Shown: positions 36,210 to 45,242, counted from the stretch's first letter. The stretch is 64,000 bases of DNA from JBNLBT01 sp050303435 (GCA_050303435.1 JBNLBT010000001.1:111169-175168), one strand, 5' to 3'. The notes: a model not told the origin generated them from the letters alone. A program made the numbers and translations.

Positions 36210-38352
36210 ATCCCTTATTAAACCGTGTTTTCTGCTTGCATGGGCGGCCTTGTTGGCCGGCTGTGCCAGCATCCAGCCCGACTTGTCGAAAGAACTGGCG
36301 GACACCGGCTATTTGAACAACGCAAAAAGCACCAAGTATTCAGGCGAAGTTTTCAGCAATGAAGATGAGAACGCCACAGACAACAAAGAATATGAATTTT
36401 TTCCCGGCACAGGCGAGTTCATCAATTCAGAAGCGGCCAGCCGACACACCCGCGAGGTGTCTGAAAAAGGTGAAATTACCTTCAACTTTGAAGGCGAGCC
36501 AGTGCAGGCGGTGGCGCATCTGATTCTGGGTGAGATTCTCAAGGAAAATTACGTGATGGCGCCGGGTGTATCCGGCAATGTGACGTTTGCCACGGCCCGT
36601 CCGGTGGGCAAAGACCAGGTGATCCCCATTCTCGAGATGCTGTTGAGCTGGAACAACGCGGCATTGGTGATGGTCAATGGGCGTTACCACGTGATGCCCG
36701 AGAATCAGGCCATCGCGGGGAATTTGACGCCAATCACCGGTTCGCTGGTGAATAAAAAAGGCTACCAGGTGTATGGCGTGCCGCTGGAATTCATCGCGCC
36801 GACGGAAATGGAAAAACTGCTTGAACCGTATGCCAAAAAAGGCGCAATTGTCAAAGCCGACAACGCCCGCAACATGTTGTTTTTGGCTGGCACCAAGGCG
36901 GAGTTGGCCAATTACCTGCAGACCATAGAGATTTTTGATGTGGATTGGCTGGCCGGCATGTCCACCGGCATTTTTTATCTGCAGCGTGTTGAAGCGGTTG
37001 ATGTGATCACCGAATTGGAGGCGATCTTTGGTGAAGGCGCTGAAACCCCGCTGGCCGGCATGTTTCGATTCATGCCGCTGGAACGCTTGAATGCCATCCT
37101 GGTCATCACGCCGCAGGAAGACTATTTACACAAAGCCCATGAATGGGTCAATCGCCTGGATCGCTCCGGTTCGGAAAATGCCACCAATCTGTACGTTTAC
37201 AACGTCAAAAACGTCAAAGCCGTGGATCTGGCCGGCTACCTGAACGACGTGTTTGGCGGGTCCAGCGGTTCGTATTCTTCACGGCGCGCAGAAGGCGGCA
37301 ATGTGGTGCCGGGCCAAAGCGGCCGTGAAATTTCATCCACAAATGCCAACAACGCCGCCAACAACCGCGCCACCCAGCGGCCCAGACGCAACACTTCCGG
37401 TGGCGATGACAACGGCATCCAGATCACCGCCATTGAAGAATCCAACCAATTGCTCATCAGCGGCAACGTGCAGCAATACGAGTCCATTATGGCGGCCATC
37501 AAACGACTGGACATTGAGCCCCTGCAAGTAATGATTGAAGCCAAAATCATCGAGGTTTCTTTGAATGAATCCCTGGCTTTTGGTGTGCAGTGGTTTTTTG
37601 GTGAAGACGTGCCGTCCACCAGTGGCGGCAGCACCGCCCTGTCAGAAAAAGGCTACAATATAAGCACCGCCGGGTCCACCATTGGCGATGGCATTCCGGG
37701 ATCACCCACGCTCAGCTATGTATTTAAAGGCAAAGATATTCAGGCCCGTTTGTCGGCTTTGGATGCCACCGGGTTGTTGACGGTGTTGTCTTCGCCGGCC
37801 TTGCTGGTGCTGAACAACAAGAGTGCATCGATCAATGTCGGCGATGAAATTCCAACGATCAGTAACTCGATCGGCACCATTGGCACCGGAGATTTGACCC
37901 GCAGCTCAGTCAGCTTCAGACAAACCGGTGTGCAACTGGAGGTGACGCCACGGGTCAACCCCGGTGGTCTGGTGTATCTGGAATTGTCACAAGACGTCAG
38001 TGTGCCCTCGGACACGACGGACAGCACCGGCAACCGCACGGTGTCGAGGCGTGAAATCACCACAGAGATTGCGGTGCAAAGCGGCAACACCATTGTCATG
38101 GGCGGCTTGATTTCAGAAAACAAATCATCCAACCGTTCAGGCTTGCCTTTTGTCAGTCGAATTCCGGTGGTGGGCAATATGTTTGGGCGCAAATCCAAAA
38201 CTTCAGATCGCACCGAACTGATGGTGCTGATCACGCCCACGGTCATTGAAAATCCTGAACAGGCCAGAACAGTGACTTTAGAGTACGCCAAGAAATTCCA
38301 AGGGCTCAAGCCCATTTCAACCAATTCGGAGGAGAACGATGAGGACAATTAA
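36196..38352 (+). CDS. gspD: GspD/XpsD, lipidated type II secretin
   Basis: A 718-residue secretin with lipobox LLAGC (Cys about 18), N0 and N1-N3 domains and a C-terminal secretin channel domain with the VPxLxxIPxxxxF-like cap segment (LPFVSRIPVVGNMFG). It forms the outer membrane pore. Lipidation at the N-terminus matches XpsD and the liposecretin HxcQ, which can self-target without a separate pilotin (known for those proteins, inferred here). A Ser/Asn/Gly-rich insertion lies in the N3 region at about 350-400. The ATG at 36196 is chosen because it begins the lipoprotein signal. Confidence 0.93.
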   Translation: MINNKSLIKPCFLLAWAALLAGCASIQPDLSKELADTGYLNNAKSTKYSGEVFSNEDENATDNKEYEFFPGTGEFINSEAASRHTREVSEKGEITFNFEGEPVQAVAHLILGEILKENYVMAPGVSGNVTFATARPVGKDQVIPILEMLLSWNNAALVMVNGRYHVMPENQAIAGNLTPITGSLVNKKGYQVYGVPLEFIAPTEMEKLLEPYAKKGAIVKADNARNMLFLAGTKAELANYLQTIEIFDVDWLAGMSTGIFYLQRVEAVDVITELEAIFGEGAETPLAGMFRFMPLERLNAILVITPQEDYLHKAHEWVNRLDRSGSENATNLYVYNVKNVKAVDLAGYLNDVFGGSSGSYSSRRAEGGNVVPGQSGREISSTNANNAANNRATQRPRRNTSGGDDNGIQITAIEESNQLLISGNVQQYESIMAAIKRLDIEPLQVMIEAKIIEVSLNESLAFGVQWFFGEDVPSTSGGSTALSEKGYNISTAGSTIGDGIPGSPTLSYVFKGKDIQARLSALDATGLLTVLSSPALLVLNNKSASINVGDEIPTISNSIGTIGTGDLTRSSVSFRQTGVQLEVTPRVNPGGLVYLELSQDVSVPSDTTDSTGNRTVSRREITTEIAVQSGNTIVMGGLISENKSSNRSGLPFVSRIPVVGNMFGRKSKTSDRTELMVLITPTVIENPEQARTVTLEYAKKFQGLKPISTNSEENDEDN

Positions 38353-38764
38353 ATTGATGACCGCTGTGGCCGTGCTTTTGCTTTTAGCCGCCTGCGGCAG
38401 TGAAAAGTCCACCCCAGCTGAAACGCTGGAAAAGCGGGTGGTCGACCGTTGGCAGGCCAAAATAGACGGTGAGTTTGAGAAAGCCTATCAATACTTCACT
38501 TCCGGCTACAAGAAAACAGAACCGGTGGAGTCATACGCGGCTCGGATGGGGGCATCAAAAGTGGCCTGGAGTGCTGTCAGTTACAAAGGACAGGACTGCG
38601 AATCCGAAACGCTTTGCAACGTACAGGTGGGGATAAAATTCACCTATAAATTTGCCACACCAGGTGTCGGGGAAATGGCCGCAGAACAGACTTTAAATGA
38701 GGTTTGGATGAACAAAGACGGGGTCTGGTATTATCTGCCTGTGAAGAAATCAAAGCTGAAATAA
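38339..38764 (+). CDS. small lipoprotein at the end of the T2SS operon (NTF2-like?)
   Basis: A 141-residue lipoprotein with lipobox LLAAC (Cys about 19) and a compact alpha/beta domain. The pattern RWQAKIDGEFEKAYQYFTSGYKK, followed by paired cysteines (DCESETLCNV) and a final WMNKDGVWYYLPV, suggests an NTF2-like fold. Its ATG overlaps the gspD end by 14 bp, so it is translated with the secretin. A role as pilotin or accessory factor is a hypothesis; no homology to GspS was recognised. Confidence 0.7.
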   Translation: MRTIKLMTAVAVLLLLAACGSEKSTPAETLEKRVVDRWQAKIDGEFEKAYQYFTSGYKKTEPVESYAARMGASKVAWSAVSYKGQDCESETLCNVQVGIKFTYKFATPGVGEMAAEQTLNEVWMNKDGVWYYLPVKKSKLK

Positions 38765-38791
38765 AAAACTGATTGAATGTAGAATTTTGTC

Positions 38792-38907
38792 TTGAGGTTT
38801 ACCATTTATTAAAGTAACATTGGGTGTGCTATCGAGTATAGCTTCGTTCATATGAGCGGGGCGCGGTATATATAGCCCTGTATTTATTATTAATTAGGAG
38901 TTTAGAA
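38792..38907 (+). promoter_or_regulatory. candidate promoter and leader of the 477-residue secreted protein gene
   Basis: A sigma-70-like pair TTGAGG (38792-38797) and TAACAT (38815-38820) has a 17 bp spacer; a second AT-rich -10-like TATATA lies near 38868. A small hairpin GCTAT-cgagt-ATAGC (38828-38842) falls in the leader of the first. A strong ribosome site AGGAG stands about 7 bp before the ATG at 38908. The gene thus appears to be transcribed on its own. Confidence 0.55.
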
Positions 38908-40341
38908 ATGAGAAAAAACAAACTGACGACTGCAGTTTTAGCCGGGATCACCGGCGTTGCTGGTATCGCCAGCATCTCAAACGCAGTCAATTTGAATCCG
39001 GACGGGTTGGGACAGGTATTGATTTACCCGTACTACACCGTTAACAACGGTTTGAGTACACTGCTGTCTGTGGTCAACACCACTGATCAAGTGAAAGCCG
39101 TTAAAGTCCGTTTCATGGAAGGTGAAAACTCCCGTGAGGTGCTTGACTTTAACTTGTACATGTCTCCGTTCGACGTGTGGACAGGTGCAATTGTTGACTT
39201 CACTGGCACCGGCTTTGGCGGCACCATTCCTTCCGGCGATCCTTCTGCGGCCTTCGTAACCTTTGACAGATCATGTTTGGCCCCGGACATTCGTGGCAAC
39301 ATTACACTGGGTGAATTCAGACCGTTCCAGTTTGTTGGCGCGTTTGACGACGGCGGCACTCAGACTTCTCATCGTATGAGAGAAGGTCACTTTGAAATGA
39401 TCGAAATGGGCAACGTGGATTCAACTGATCCTAAAGGTGCTTCAGCGATTCACGTGAACGGCGAGCCTTCCTGTGCGGCCATTATTGGCGCTTGGGTATC
39501 CGGCGGCATCTGGAACATCGATGCTTCCGACGCCATGTTGGATCCGACCGGCGGTCTGTTTGGTTCTGCTTCTGTTGTTGACGTAGCCAATGGCACCGAC
39601 GTTGCTTACAACGCCGATGCGCACAATGGCTTCAGCTCCAGCATCCTGCACACCAATCCGGGCAGCTTGTTCCCGTCACTGAACAACAGTTCAACTGACA
39701 GCATCGTATTCTACCAAGGCGCAGTGGTTAACTCCTCTTGGCCGACTGGTGCAGAAGCGTTCAGTGCTTCATACATGCATAATCAGGTGTTCAACGAGTT
39801 CGTACTGGACAACGGCATTTCTGCTAAAACTGAGTGGGTTGTTACCTTCCCGACCAAACGTTTCTACGTGAACACAGTTCCGGCCATCGAGCCTTTCACT
39901 GTGCCTTTCGATGGCACTGCGTGTGAAGAGTACGGCGCCAATCTGTGGGACAGAGAAGAAAGAACACCTGGTCCTGGCGGTATCCCCATTTCACCGGTTT
40001 CACCGGGCCCGGGTAACCCGATCCTGTGTTACGAAACCAACGTGGTTGAGTTTTACAATGGAAACAATCCGTTTGGTGTAGATGCTTCCAACGTCTTTGG
40101 TTCTGTCAACAGAGCCACTGTGAGCACCGACAACTTCGACGAAGGTTGGTTTGCTATCAACTTCACTCAATCCACAACAGCCGCAAACGCAGGTACTCAA
40201 GAGTACGTGGGTCTGCCGGTCACCGGTTTTGCAGTTCAAACTTTTGCGAACGCCGATGCACAACCGGGCCTGTTGGCACAATATGCCGGACTGTTCCGTC
40301 ATAAGTACACCAGACTCATTAACTCAGTTGTTGCCAACTGA
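38908..40341 (+). CDS. secreted protein of unknown function, candidate abundant surface protein
   Basis: A 477-residue protein with a signal peptide (about 1-26, ending SNA). The mature start VNLNPDGLGQVLIYPYYTVNNG and the nearby VVNTTDQ and FNLYMSPFDVWTG match, from memory, a family of uncharacterised secreted proteins of environmental Gammaproteobacteria. It has four cysteines and a Pro/Gly-rich stretch (PGPGGIPISPVSPGPG) in the last third. The codons use more T in third positions (GCT, GTT, GGC mixes) than neighbouring genes, consistent with high expression. It has its own promoter, strong ribosome site and terminator. Surface-layer-like or T2SS substrate roles are inferences. Confidence 0.7.
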   Translation: MRKNKLTTAVLAGITGVAGIASISNAVNLNPDGLGQVLIYPYYTVNNGLSTLLSVVNTTDQVKAVKVRFMEGENSREVLDFNLYMSPFDVWTGAIVDFTGTGFGGTIPSGDPSAAFVTFDRSCLAPDIRGNITLGEFRPFQFVGAFDDGGTQTSHRMREGHFEMIEMGNVDSTDPKGASAIHVNGEPSCAAIIGAWVSGGIWNIDASDAMLDPTGGLFGSASVVDVANGTDVAYNADAHNGFSSSILHTNPGSLFPSLNNSSTDSIVFYQGAVVNSSWPTGAEAFSASYMHNQVFNEFVLDNGISAKTEWVVTFPTKRFYVNTVPAIEPFTVPFDGTACEEYGANLWDREERTPGPGGIPISPVSPGPGNPILCYETNVVEFYNGNNPFGVDASNVFGSVNRATVSTDNFDEGWFAINFTQSTTAANAGTQEYVGLPVTGFAVQTFANADAQPGLLAQYAGLFRHKYTRLINSVVAN

Positions 40342-40361
40342 TTTAACTGAATCCAATCTGG

Positions 40362-40393
40362 AAAAAAAGGGTGGTTTTTACCACCCTTTTTTT
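40362..40393 (+). terminator. rho-independent terminator after the 477-residue secreted protein gene
   Basis: AAAAAAAGGGTGG (40362-40374) and CCACCCTTTTTTT (40381-40393) are perfect complements around a six-base loop, so the A-rich and T-rich flanks make the hairpin work on both strands. It lies 20 bp after the stop codon. Strong termination next to a strong ribosome site supports an abundant monocistronic mRNA. Confidence 0.92.
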
Positions 40394-41254
40394 ATGCCCG
40401 CAAAATACGATCAAATTGCTGATGGTGAAGATATATGCGTTATATGTTTGGTCGCATTAAGCAATTTAGAATGTGCATTTCAGGTGCGTGATTGCGCGCA
40501 TTTAATAAGTTTTGTTAAAAATACGCCAAAGGCTCAGCATGTGATTTCAAATGCGTTGCGCCAAATCAGATGTGTAATTTCGGGGCGTGAATTTAGAGGG
40601 TGAAAATTATGTTCAGCGTTAAATGTATTCGGAAAACTTAACATGGCCTTGAATACAATGAGAAAATACAAAAACCAATCCAAGTCATTCAATTCTGACT
40701 GTTTTTATAATGACAGCAATCTTCAATGCTTTGGAATAGATGGCGTCAGATAAAAAGCAACCCATGGAATGACAATCCACTGATGAATTGATTAAAATCT
40801 TTAAATTGAATGTGGTCATGAAAGCCGTTACGCTCCGTTGTGCGCATTAACTGGTGCTGACAGAGGTGTAGTTGGCAGATGACACCAATGATTATTGGAG
40901 CCAAGTGTTTGAAGAACCTCTTGGAGGCTAAAGGTTTGAAAAAAAACCCCTGGTACAGCATTTCACGCAAACATTGCGTTGAAAGGAAGTATTCTGCACA
41001 TGCTTATAGCAAAAAATCGTGCAGCCAAAAAAAACCGGCCCAAAAGGCGAAATCAGTATATAGATTATGTGATATTATCAACGCGAGGGCGTGAAGTTTT
41101 AAAAAATTCATTTTTGATGATGTAAAACATCTGCAAAATACAACAATGTGTACAAGACCTTGAACGCGCTGTTCATATTCTTAAAAGCACTGGGTTGATA
41201 CTATTTGCAGGCTTAAAATACAAAATTGTAATTTAATAGATCATATTAATATTT
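40394..41254. other. AT-rich stretch without a recognised gene
   Basis: About 860 bp of notably AT-rich DNA lies between the terminator of the 477-residue protein gene and the palindrome before the Ig-like protein gene. The longest readings are short: a 69-codon frame starting inside the terminator T run (40394-40603), a 36-codon frame at 40643-40753, a 74-codon minus-strand frame (40746-40970) and a basic 41-codon frame at 41000-41125 with AAGGAAG 10 bp upstream. None resembles a known family. No tRNA, rRNA or intact insertion sequence was seen. It may be decayed or hold an unannotated small RNA. Confidence 0.6.
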
Positions 41255-41276
41255 TTATAACAAATAATTGTTATAA
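41255..41276. promoter_or_regulatory. perfect palindrome upstream of the Ig-like protein gene
   Basis: TTATAACAA (41255-41263) and TTGTTATAA (41268-41276) are perfect complementary arms around ATAA. This 22 bp dyad sits 37 bp before the ATG at 41314 (7 bp before the alternative ATG at 41284). It is not followed by a T run, so it reads as an operator rather than a terminator. The binding factor is unknown and it is not a Fur or CRP consensus. Confidence 0.6.
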
Positions 41277-41313
41277 TAGGAAAATGCGAAATTTATTTCT
41301 GAGATTTTATAAT

Positions 41314-42267
41314 ATGAAACACATTATTCTGAGTGCTGTGATTTTGCTCACAATGTCAGCGGCACAATCTGAAAATCTGGTGCTGGATGGTCAAGTCATC
41401 CCATTGAACAACAGCTCAATAGTATCCATTAATCCCGTGTCCGGTGACATCACCGCCACCAGCCAGGACGGCAATCTGACTTGCACCAGTGGCAGTTCCG
41501 GTTCACCGCCCATAGTCAACCTCAATACATCGGCTACAACCGTGGTGTCCGGAGGCTCTGCTACATTGTCATGGACAGTGGCCAACAGCGCAACCTCTTG
41601 TGTTGCCAGCGGTGCTTGGAGTGGTAATAAAAACCCGGCCGGTGGCAGTCAGCTGATTCCTGACATCACTGCGAGTGGCACCTACGTTCTCACCTGTTCA
41701 AATCAATTTGGCAACGGTTCAGACAACGTGTCCATTTCGGTACAGGTGACAGTGCCGACCGGTTGTGAAGACACGCCGCCACCAGCGGGCATGTCTGAAG
41801 ACAACGACCCGAGTTCATGGGACGCGGCAATGCCAGGCACTGGGTTCCCGGGAATCATTGGTCAGGAAGGCAAATTCATTGTTGATGTGAATAAATACGT
41901 TGCCTTGAATTTTACCACCCCAAATTCCACCACAATTGACCAAAAAATTGTGTTCGAGGAGCCACCACCAACAATACCACCAGTCGGCGGACAAACAGTT
42001 GGGCAAGGTGACATGACCATCACCATCAGTGAATGTCCAGGTGACTTCTCGCATCATTTGGGTCAGTCAAATTGTAAAGTCACCGGTTTGACGCCCAACA
42101 TGCAATACACCACGGAAAACCCGCCCGGATTCTTCCGTTGCAAGCTGGAACCAAACAAACAATACTATTTGAACATTGTGCACTCAACGAATGCACCGAA
42201 CTATACGCCTACAAGTTGTTCACACCCGACTCGTTGTGGCGTAATCATGAATGTGAACAACAATTAA
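41314..42267 (+). CDS. secreted protein with an Ig-like domain, function unknown
   Basis: The product is 317 residues with a signal peptide (about 1-18, ending SAAQS) and an Ig-like domain at about 65-145 (SGGSATLSWTV...CVASGAWSG...GTYVLTCSNQFG), with the two cysteines placed as in the family. The C-terminal half has further cysteines and an acidic, proline-rich loop (EEPPPTIPP), with no known domain. ATG 41314 gives a clean signal peptide and has GAGA 9 bp upstream; ATG 41284 is an alternative. A terminator follows. It could be an extracellular adhesin-like or T2SS-exported protein. Confidence 0.65.
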   Translation: MKHIILSAVILLTMSAAQSENLVLDGQVIPLNNSSIVSINPVSGDITATSQDGNLTCTSGSSGSPPIVNLNTSATTVVSGGSATLSWTVANSATSCVASGAWSGNKNPAGGSQLIPDITASGTYVLTCSNQFGNGSDNVSISVQVTVPTGCEDTPPPAGMSEDNDPSSWDAAMPGTGFPGIIGQEGKFIVDVNKYVALNFTTPNSTTIDQKIVFEEPPPTIPPVGGQTVGQGDMTITISECPGDFSHHLGQSNCKVTGLTPNMQYTTENPPGFFRCKLEPNKQYYLNIVHSTNAPNYTPTSCSHPTRCGVIMNVNNN

Positions 42268-42289
42268 TTGAAATAATTAAAACTCGTAA

Positions 42290-42325
42290 AGAATGGGAAA
42301 GTCTAATACACTTTCCCATTTTTTA
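42290..42325 (+). terminator. rho-independent terminator after the Ig-like protein gene
   Basis: GAATGGGAAAG and CTTTCCCATTTTTT form a hairpin stem of nine pairs (AATGGGAAAG against CTTTCCCATT) around a nine-base loop, followed by a T run. It starts about 23 bp after the stop and ends 13 bp before the next start, which marks a transcript boundary between the Ig-like protein gene and the ppiC-wzm operon. Confidence 0.85.
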
Positions 42326-42338
42326 TGCTTTAAAAAAC

Positions 42339-43307
42339 ATGAAACTATTAGCGCTGTTGTGGGCTGGATTGTTTGCCCAGACCAAAGACCTTTACATTGT
42401 ATCTCAAGGCGGCCTGGATGTTGTCAATGGGGATGTTGATGCCTTTGCTTACACCATACCAGAAGACAGTCGCAGCGGATTCTTTGACGATCCCAAGCGC
42501 ATAGAAAGCACCTTGTATTCTCTAATTAACATGAAACTTATTCGCCGTTATGCGGAGAATCAAGAGACTGAATTTTTACAAGAGATCAATCAGGCGCTTG
42601 CGAATGTACAAGCATCGGTTGCAGGTGAAGCGTATGATCCGGATTTTCTGACAAAACATCAATACACAACTGATACATTTCGTTGGCATCGTCAAAATCT
42701 AGAAACCAACAAACTGATCTACAAATTATTGCAACAACATTACATTGATTCAGTGCCTGATGAACAGGTTGCAGAATTTGCCTATGAAAAATACATGTCG
42801 ACAAAATCCACTTACATCAGCAAACCCAAAGCCGTTGCATCGCATCTGCTGATTAAATTTGATCAAAACAACCGAGCTGAAAAAAAGGCGTTGGCCAAAA
42901 CATTGTTGCAACAGTTGATTGCCGGGGAAGCAAATTTTGCAGATCACGTCAAAAACTATTCAGAAGCAGATTTTGAAGAAAGTACTGAGGGAGACGCCTT
43001 GGGGCATCTGGGTGAATTTGAGGAGGGCGTTATGGTCAAGGAATTCAATGACGCGGTGTTCAGTGTTGTTGAGCCAGGCATATATCCAGAGGTGGTGGAA
43101 ACCATGTATGGTTTTCATTTGATTAAAGTTGAACAAGTCATGCCAGCCCGTCAACAGACATTCGAGGAAGTTAAACAGAGCCTCATGACGTCGTTAAAAT
43201 TTGATGTGGGCACGGGCAATTTTCAATCCATATTGACGAAAGTATCCAAGGCGGAAATTAAAGCCAATGAGGCCTTGATCATGGCGCTGCGAGAAAGATA
43301 CCTCTGA
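42339..43307 (+). CDS. PpiC/parvulin-type peptidyl-prolyl isomerase, exported
   Basis: A 322-residue protein with a short signal peptide (MKLLALLWAGLFAQ), an N-terminal SurA/PrsA-like helical region and one parvulin domain at about 165-265 (KAVASHLLIKF...LAGEANFADHVKNYSE...GDALGHLGEFEEGVMVKEFNDAVFSV...GFHLIKVEQV). It should help fold envelope proteins. The ATG at 42339 is just after a terminator. The wzm gene starts 16 bp downstream, so the isomerase leads the glycan-export operon, which is unusual. Confidence 0.87.
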   Translation: MKLLALLWAGLFAQTKDLYIVSQGGLDVVNGDVDAFAYTIPEDSRSGFFDDPKRIESTLYSLINMKLIRRYAENQETEFLQEINQALANVQASVAGEAYDPDFLTKHQYTTDTFRWHRQNLETNKLIYKLLQQHYIDSVPDEQVAEFAYEKYMSTKSTYISKPKAVASHLLIKFDQNNRAEKKALAKTLLQQLIAGEANFADHVKNYSEADFEESTEGDALGHLGEFEEGVMVKEFNDAVFSVVEPGIYPEVVETMYGFHLIKVEQVMPARQQTFEEVKQSLMTSLKFDVGTGNFQSILTKVSKAEIKANEALIMALRERYL

Positions 43308-43323
43308 ATGAGGCCAAGGCACC

Positions 43324-44079
43324 GTGATTGGTTACTTCATCAAAAAAGAGCTGGATGCAAAATACCACAACTGGTCATCCGCTTTTTTTTGGGTGCTGGT
43401 GCATCCTTTGCTACTGCTGGCGATCTATCACTTCGTTTTTGGCACCCTGTTTAAAGCACGCATACCCGAACTGGCGGACAATGCATTCATCGCATACCTG
43501 GCATTGGGGTTGTGGCCGTGGTTTGCTTTTTCAGATGCCTTGATGTCTGCCTCCTCGGCGGTGGTGAACAAAAAAGAATTGCTGGGCAAGGTTGAATTCA
43601 ATGTGATGCTGCCGGTTCTGGCGGCAGTCCTTGTGGCCTTTTCCCTGCACATGCTGGGATATATGGGGGTGTTGTCATACCTGACCATTGACAACCCTGC
43701 ATTAATCATTGGCAATTGGTTGCATCTGCTGTTGCCGTTATTAATCCTGTTCATGCTGGCATTGGGACTGGGTTTGATCGTGGCCACCTTGCAGGTGTTT
43801 GCTGAGGACACCGCAAAAGCGGTGAACAGCTTGATGACGGTGTTGTTTTTTTCTGTGCCGATCATTTATTCGGCTCAGATTGTGCCGGAAAAGTACATTT
43901 CTTTCATGCGATACAACCCGTTGTTTGGCCCGATAGACGGCATTCATCAGGCGATGCTGTTTGACCGGGCGCCCGATCAGTCTCTTTTGTTGTATTCCGG
44001 CGGCGTGGCCGCGGCCTTGTGCATCATTGGTTGGATGCTGTTCAAGAGATTAAGCGAACATTTCGAAGATTATTTATGA
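43324..44079 (+). CDS. Wzm-type ABC-2 permease for glycan export
   Basis: A 251-residue ABC-2 permease with about six membrane segments and the polysaccharide/polyol-phosphate exporter character (KKELDAKYHNWSSAFFWVLVHPLL; late RYNPLFGPIDGIHQ). With the Wzt-like ATPase it exports a lipid-linked glycan such as O-antigen across the inner membrane. The start is GTG at 43324 with an AAGG ribosome site. Overlaps the ATPase gene by 4 bp. Confidence 0.88.
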   Translation: MIGYFIKKELDAKYHNWSSAFFWVLVHPLLLLAIYHFVFGTLFKARIPELADNAFIAYLALGLWPWFAFSDALMSASSAVVNKKELLGKVEFNVMLPVLAAVLVAFSLHMLGYMGVLSYLTIDNPALIIGNWLHLLLPLLILFMLALGLGLIVATLQVFAEDTAKAVNSLMTVLFFSVPIIYSAQIVPEKYISFMRYNPLFGPIDGIHQAMLFDRAPDQSLLLYSGGVAAALCIIGWMLFKRLSEHFEDYL

Positions 44080-45242
44080 GTGCGCTGGTTGAACTGAAAG
44101 GCGTGGCGAAAAAATATCCCCGCGCCATCGACAAAAAGCATGGCATCGTCAACATGATGAAACTGCTGATCAATCCACGCGCACAAATTGGCAGCGCGGT
44201 GTTGAGAGACATTGATTTAACTGTCAGAAAAGGCGAATCACTGGCCATCATCGGGCGCAATGGCGCTGGTAAAAGCACCCTGTTGAAAATCATTTCAGGT
44301 GTGATCAAACCGAGTCAGGGACAGCTGATAAGGCGAGGTCGCATCGGCGCCATGCTGGAATTGGGATCTGGTTTTCAAATGGATTACACCGGTCGGGAAA
44401 ATTTGAAAATGGCGGCTCGCCTGGCTGGCATGCGACCCAAAGAAGTCAAGCAAAACCTGCCTCGCATGATTGAATTCGCAGACATCGGGGAGTACATCGA
44501 TGAACCGGTGAGACATTATTCATCCGGCATGGTTGTGCGTTTGGGGTTTTCGCTGATCACTGTAACGCAACCGGATTTGCTGATCACCGATGAAGTCCTG
44601 GCGGTGGGCGATGAAAAATTTCAACGAAAGTGCATTCAATGGATTGATGGGTACTTGCGAGGCGGTGGCACCCTGTTGTTGGTTTCACACAGCATGTACC
44701 ATGTGCAAAAATTGTGCAAGCAAGCGATCTGGCTCAAGGATGGGGTGATCTGTGAACAGGGCGATGCCTATCATGTGTCGCAATCGTATCAGGCCATGAT
44801 GAGTGCAGAAGCGGACGCAGTGACGCAACGCACAGTCAGCGCGGACAATTACCATGTGCACAGCCTGCGCGTGCTGGATGATGCGGGCCAGTCGATCAGC
44901 CAGGTCGAAATGATGCGTCCGCTGTGTCTTGAAGTGTTGTTGCATTCACCGGACGACAGGCCGCCGGGTTTGTCCATTGGGCTGGTCCGTTCAGACAAGA
45001 GCCCGGTGTATGGGACTTTGTCGGAATTGCACGGCGCGACGGCGTCGCGCGTGGCCGCCAATCAATTCCTTTATCGGGTTCGGTTCCCGAAAATGAATGT
45101 GATGCCGGGGGTGTATTCATTCAATGCCCATGCGATGAATCCAGAAAATATACAGCTGACCGACACCGTCAGTGAAGAAATCAGAATCACCGGACGCACT
45201 CGGGAAATGGGTGTGACGCGTTTGGATACGGAGTGGTCATGA
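44076..45242 (+). CDS. Wzt-type ABC transporter ATPase with C-terminal carbohydrate-binding domain
   Basis: This 388-residue protein has an ABC domain (Walker A GRNGAGKST, signature YSSGM, Walker B LLITDEVLAVGD) and a C-terminal domain of about 130 residues (about 255-388) that resembles the Wzt C-terminal beta-sandwich, which binds the O-antigen terminus before export. Such a domain implies that chain length is set by a modified non-reducing end, e.g. methyl or phosphate. That fits the methyltransferase gene two genes downstream. Confidence 0.9.
   Translation: MSALVELKGVAKKYPRAIDKKHGIVNMMKLLINPRAQIGSAVLRDIDLTVRKGESLAIIGRNGAGKSTLLKIISGVIKPSQGQLIRRGRIGAMLELGSGFQMDYTGRENLKMAARLAGMRPKEVKQNLPRMIEFADIGEYIDEPVRHYSSGMVVRLGFSLITVTQPDLLITDEVLAVGDEKFQRKCIQWIDGYLRGGGTLLLVSHSMYHVQKLCKQAIWLKDGVICEQGDAYHVSQSYQAMMSAEADAVTQRTVSADNYHVHSLRVLDDAGQSISQVEMMRPLCLEVLLHSPDDRPPGLSIGLVRSDKSPVYGTLSELHGATASRVAANQFLYRVRFPKMNVMPGVYSFNAHAMNPENIQLTDTVSEEIRITGRTREMGVTRLDTEWS

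Noticed and set aside
35355..36305. 316-codon minus-strand frame opposite gspM-gspN
   Set aside because: Shadow of T2SS genes; no ribosome site or domain.
40394..40603. 69-codon frame after the 477-residue protein gene
   Set aside because: Its ATG lies right at the end of the terminator T run, it has no ribosome site, and its composition looks random.
40746..40970. minus-strand 74-codon frame with a basic, His-rich reading, possibly a transposase scrap
   Set aside because: No transposase motif, terminal repeat or target duplication could be found; too short to call.
41284..41313. longer N-terminus for the Ig-like protein from ATG 41284
   Set aside because: AGGA is only 2 bp from this ATG and the extra ten residues break the signal peptide pattern; ATG 41314 fits better, though this is not certain.
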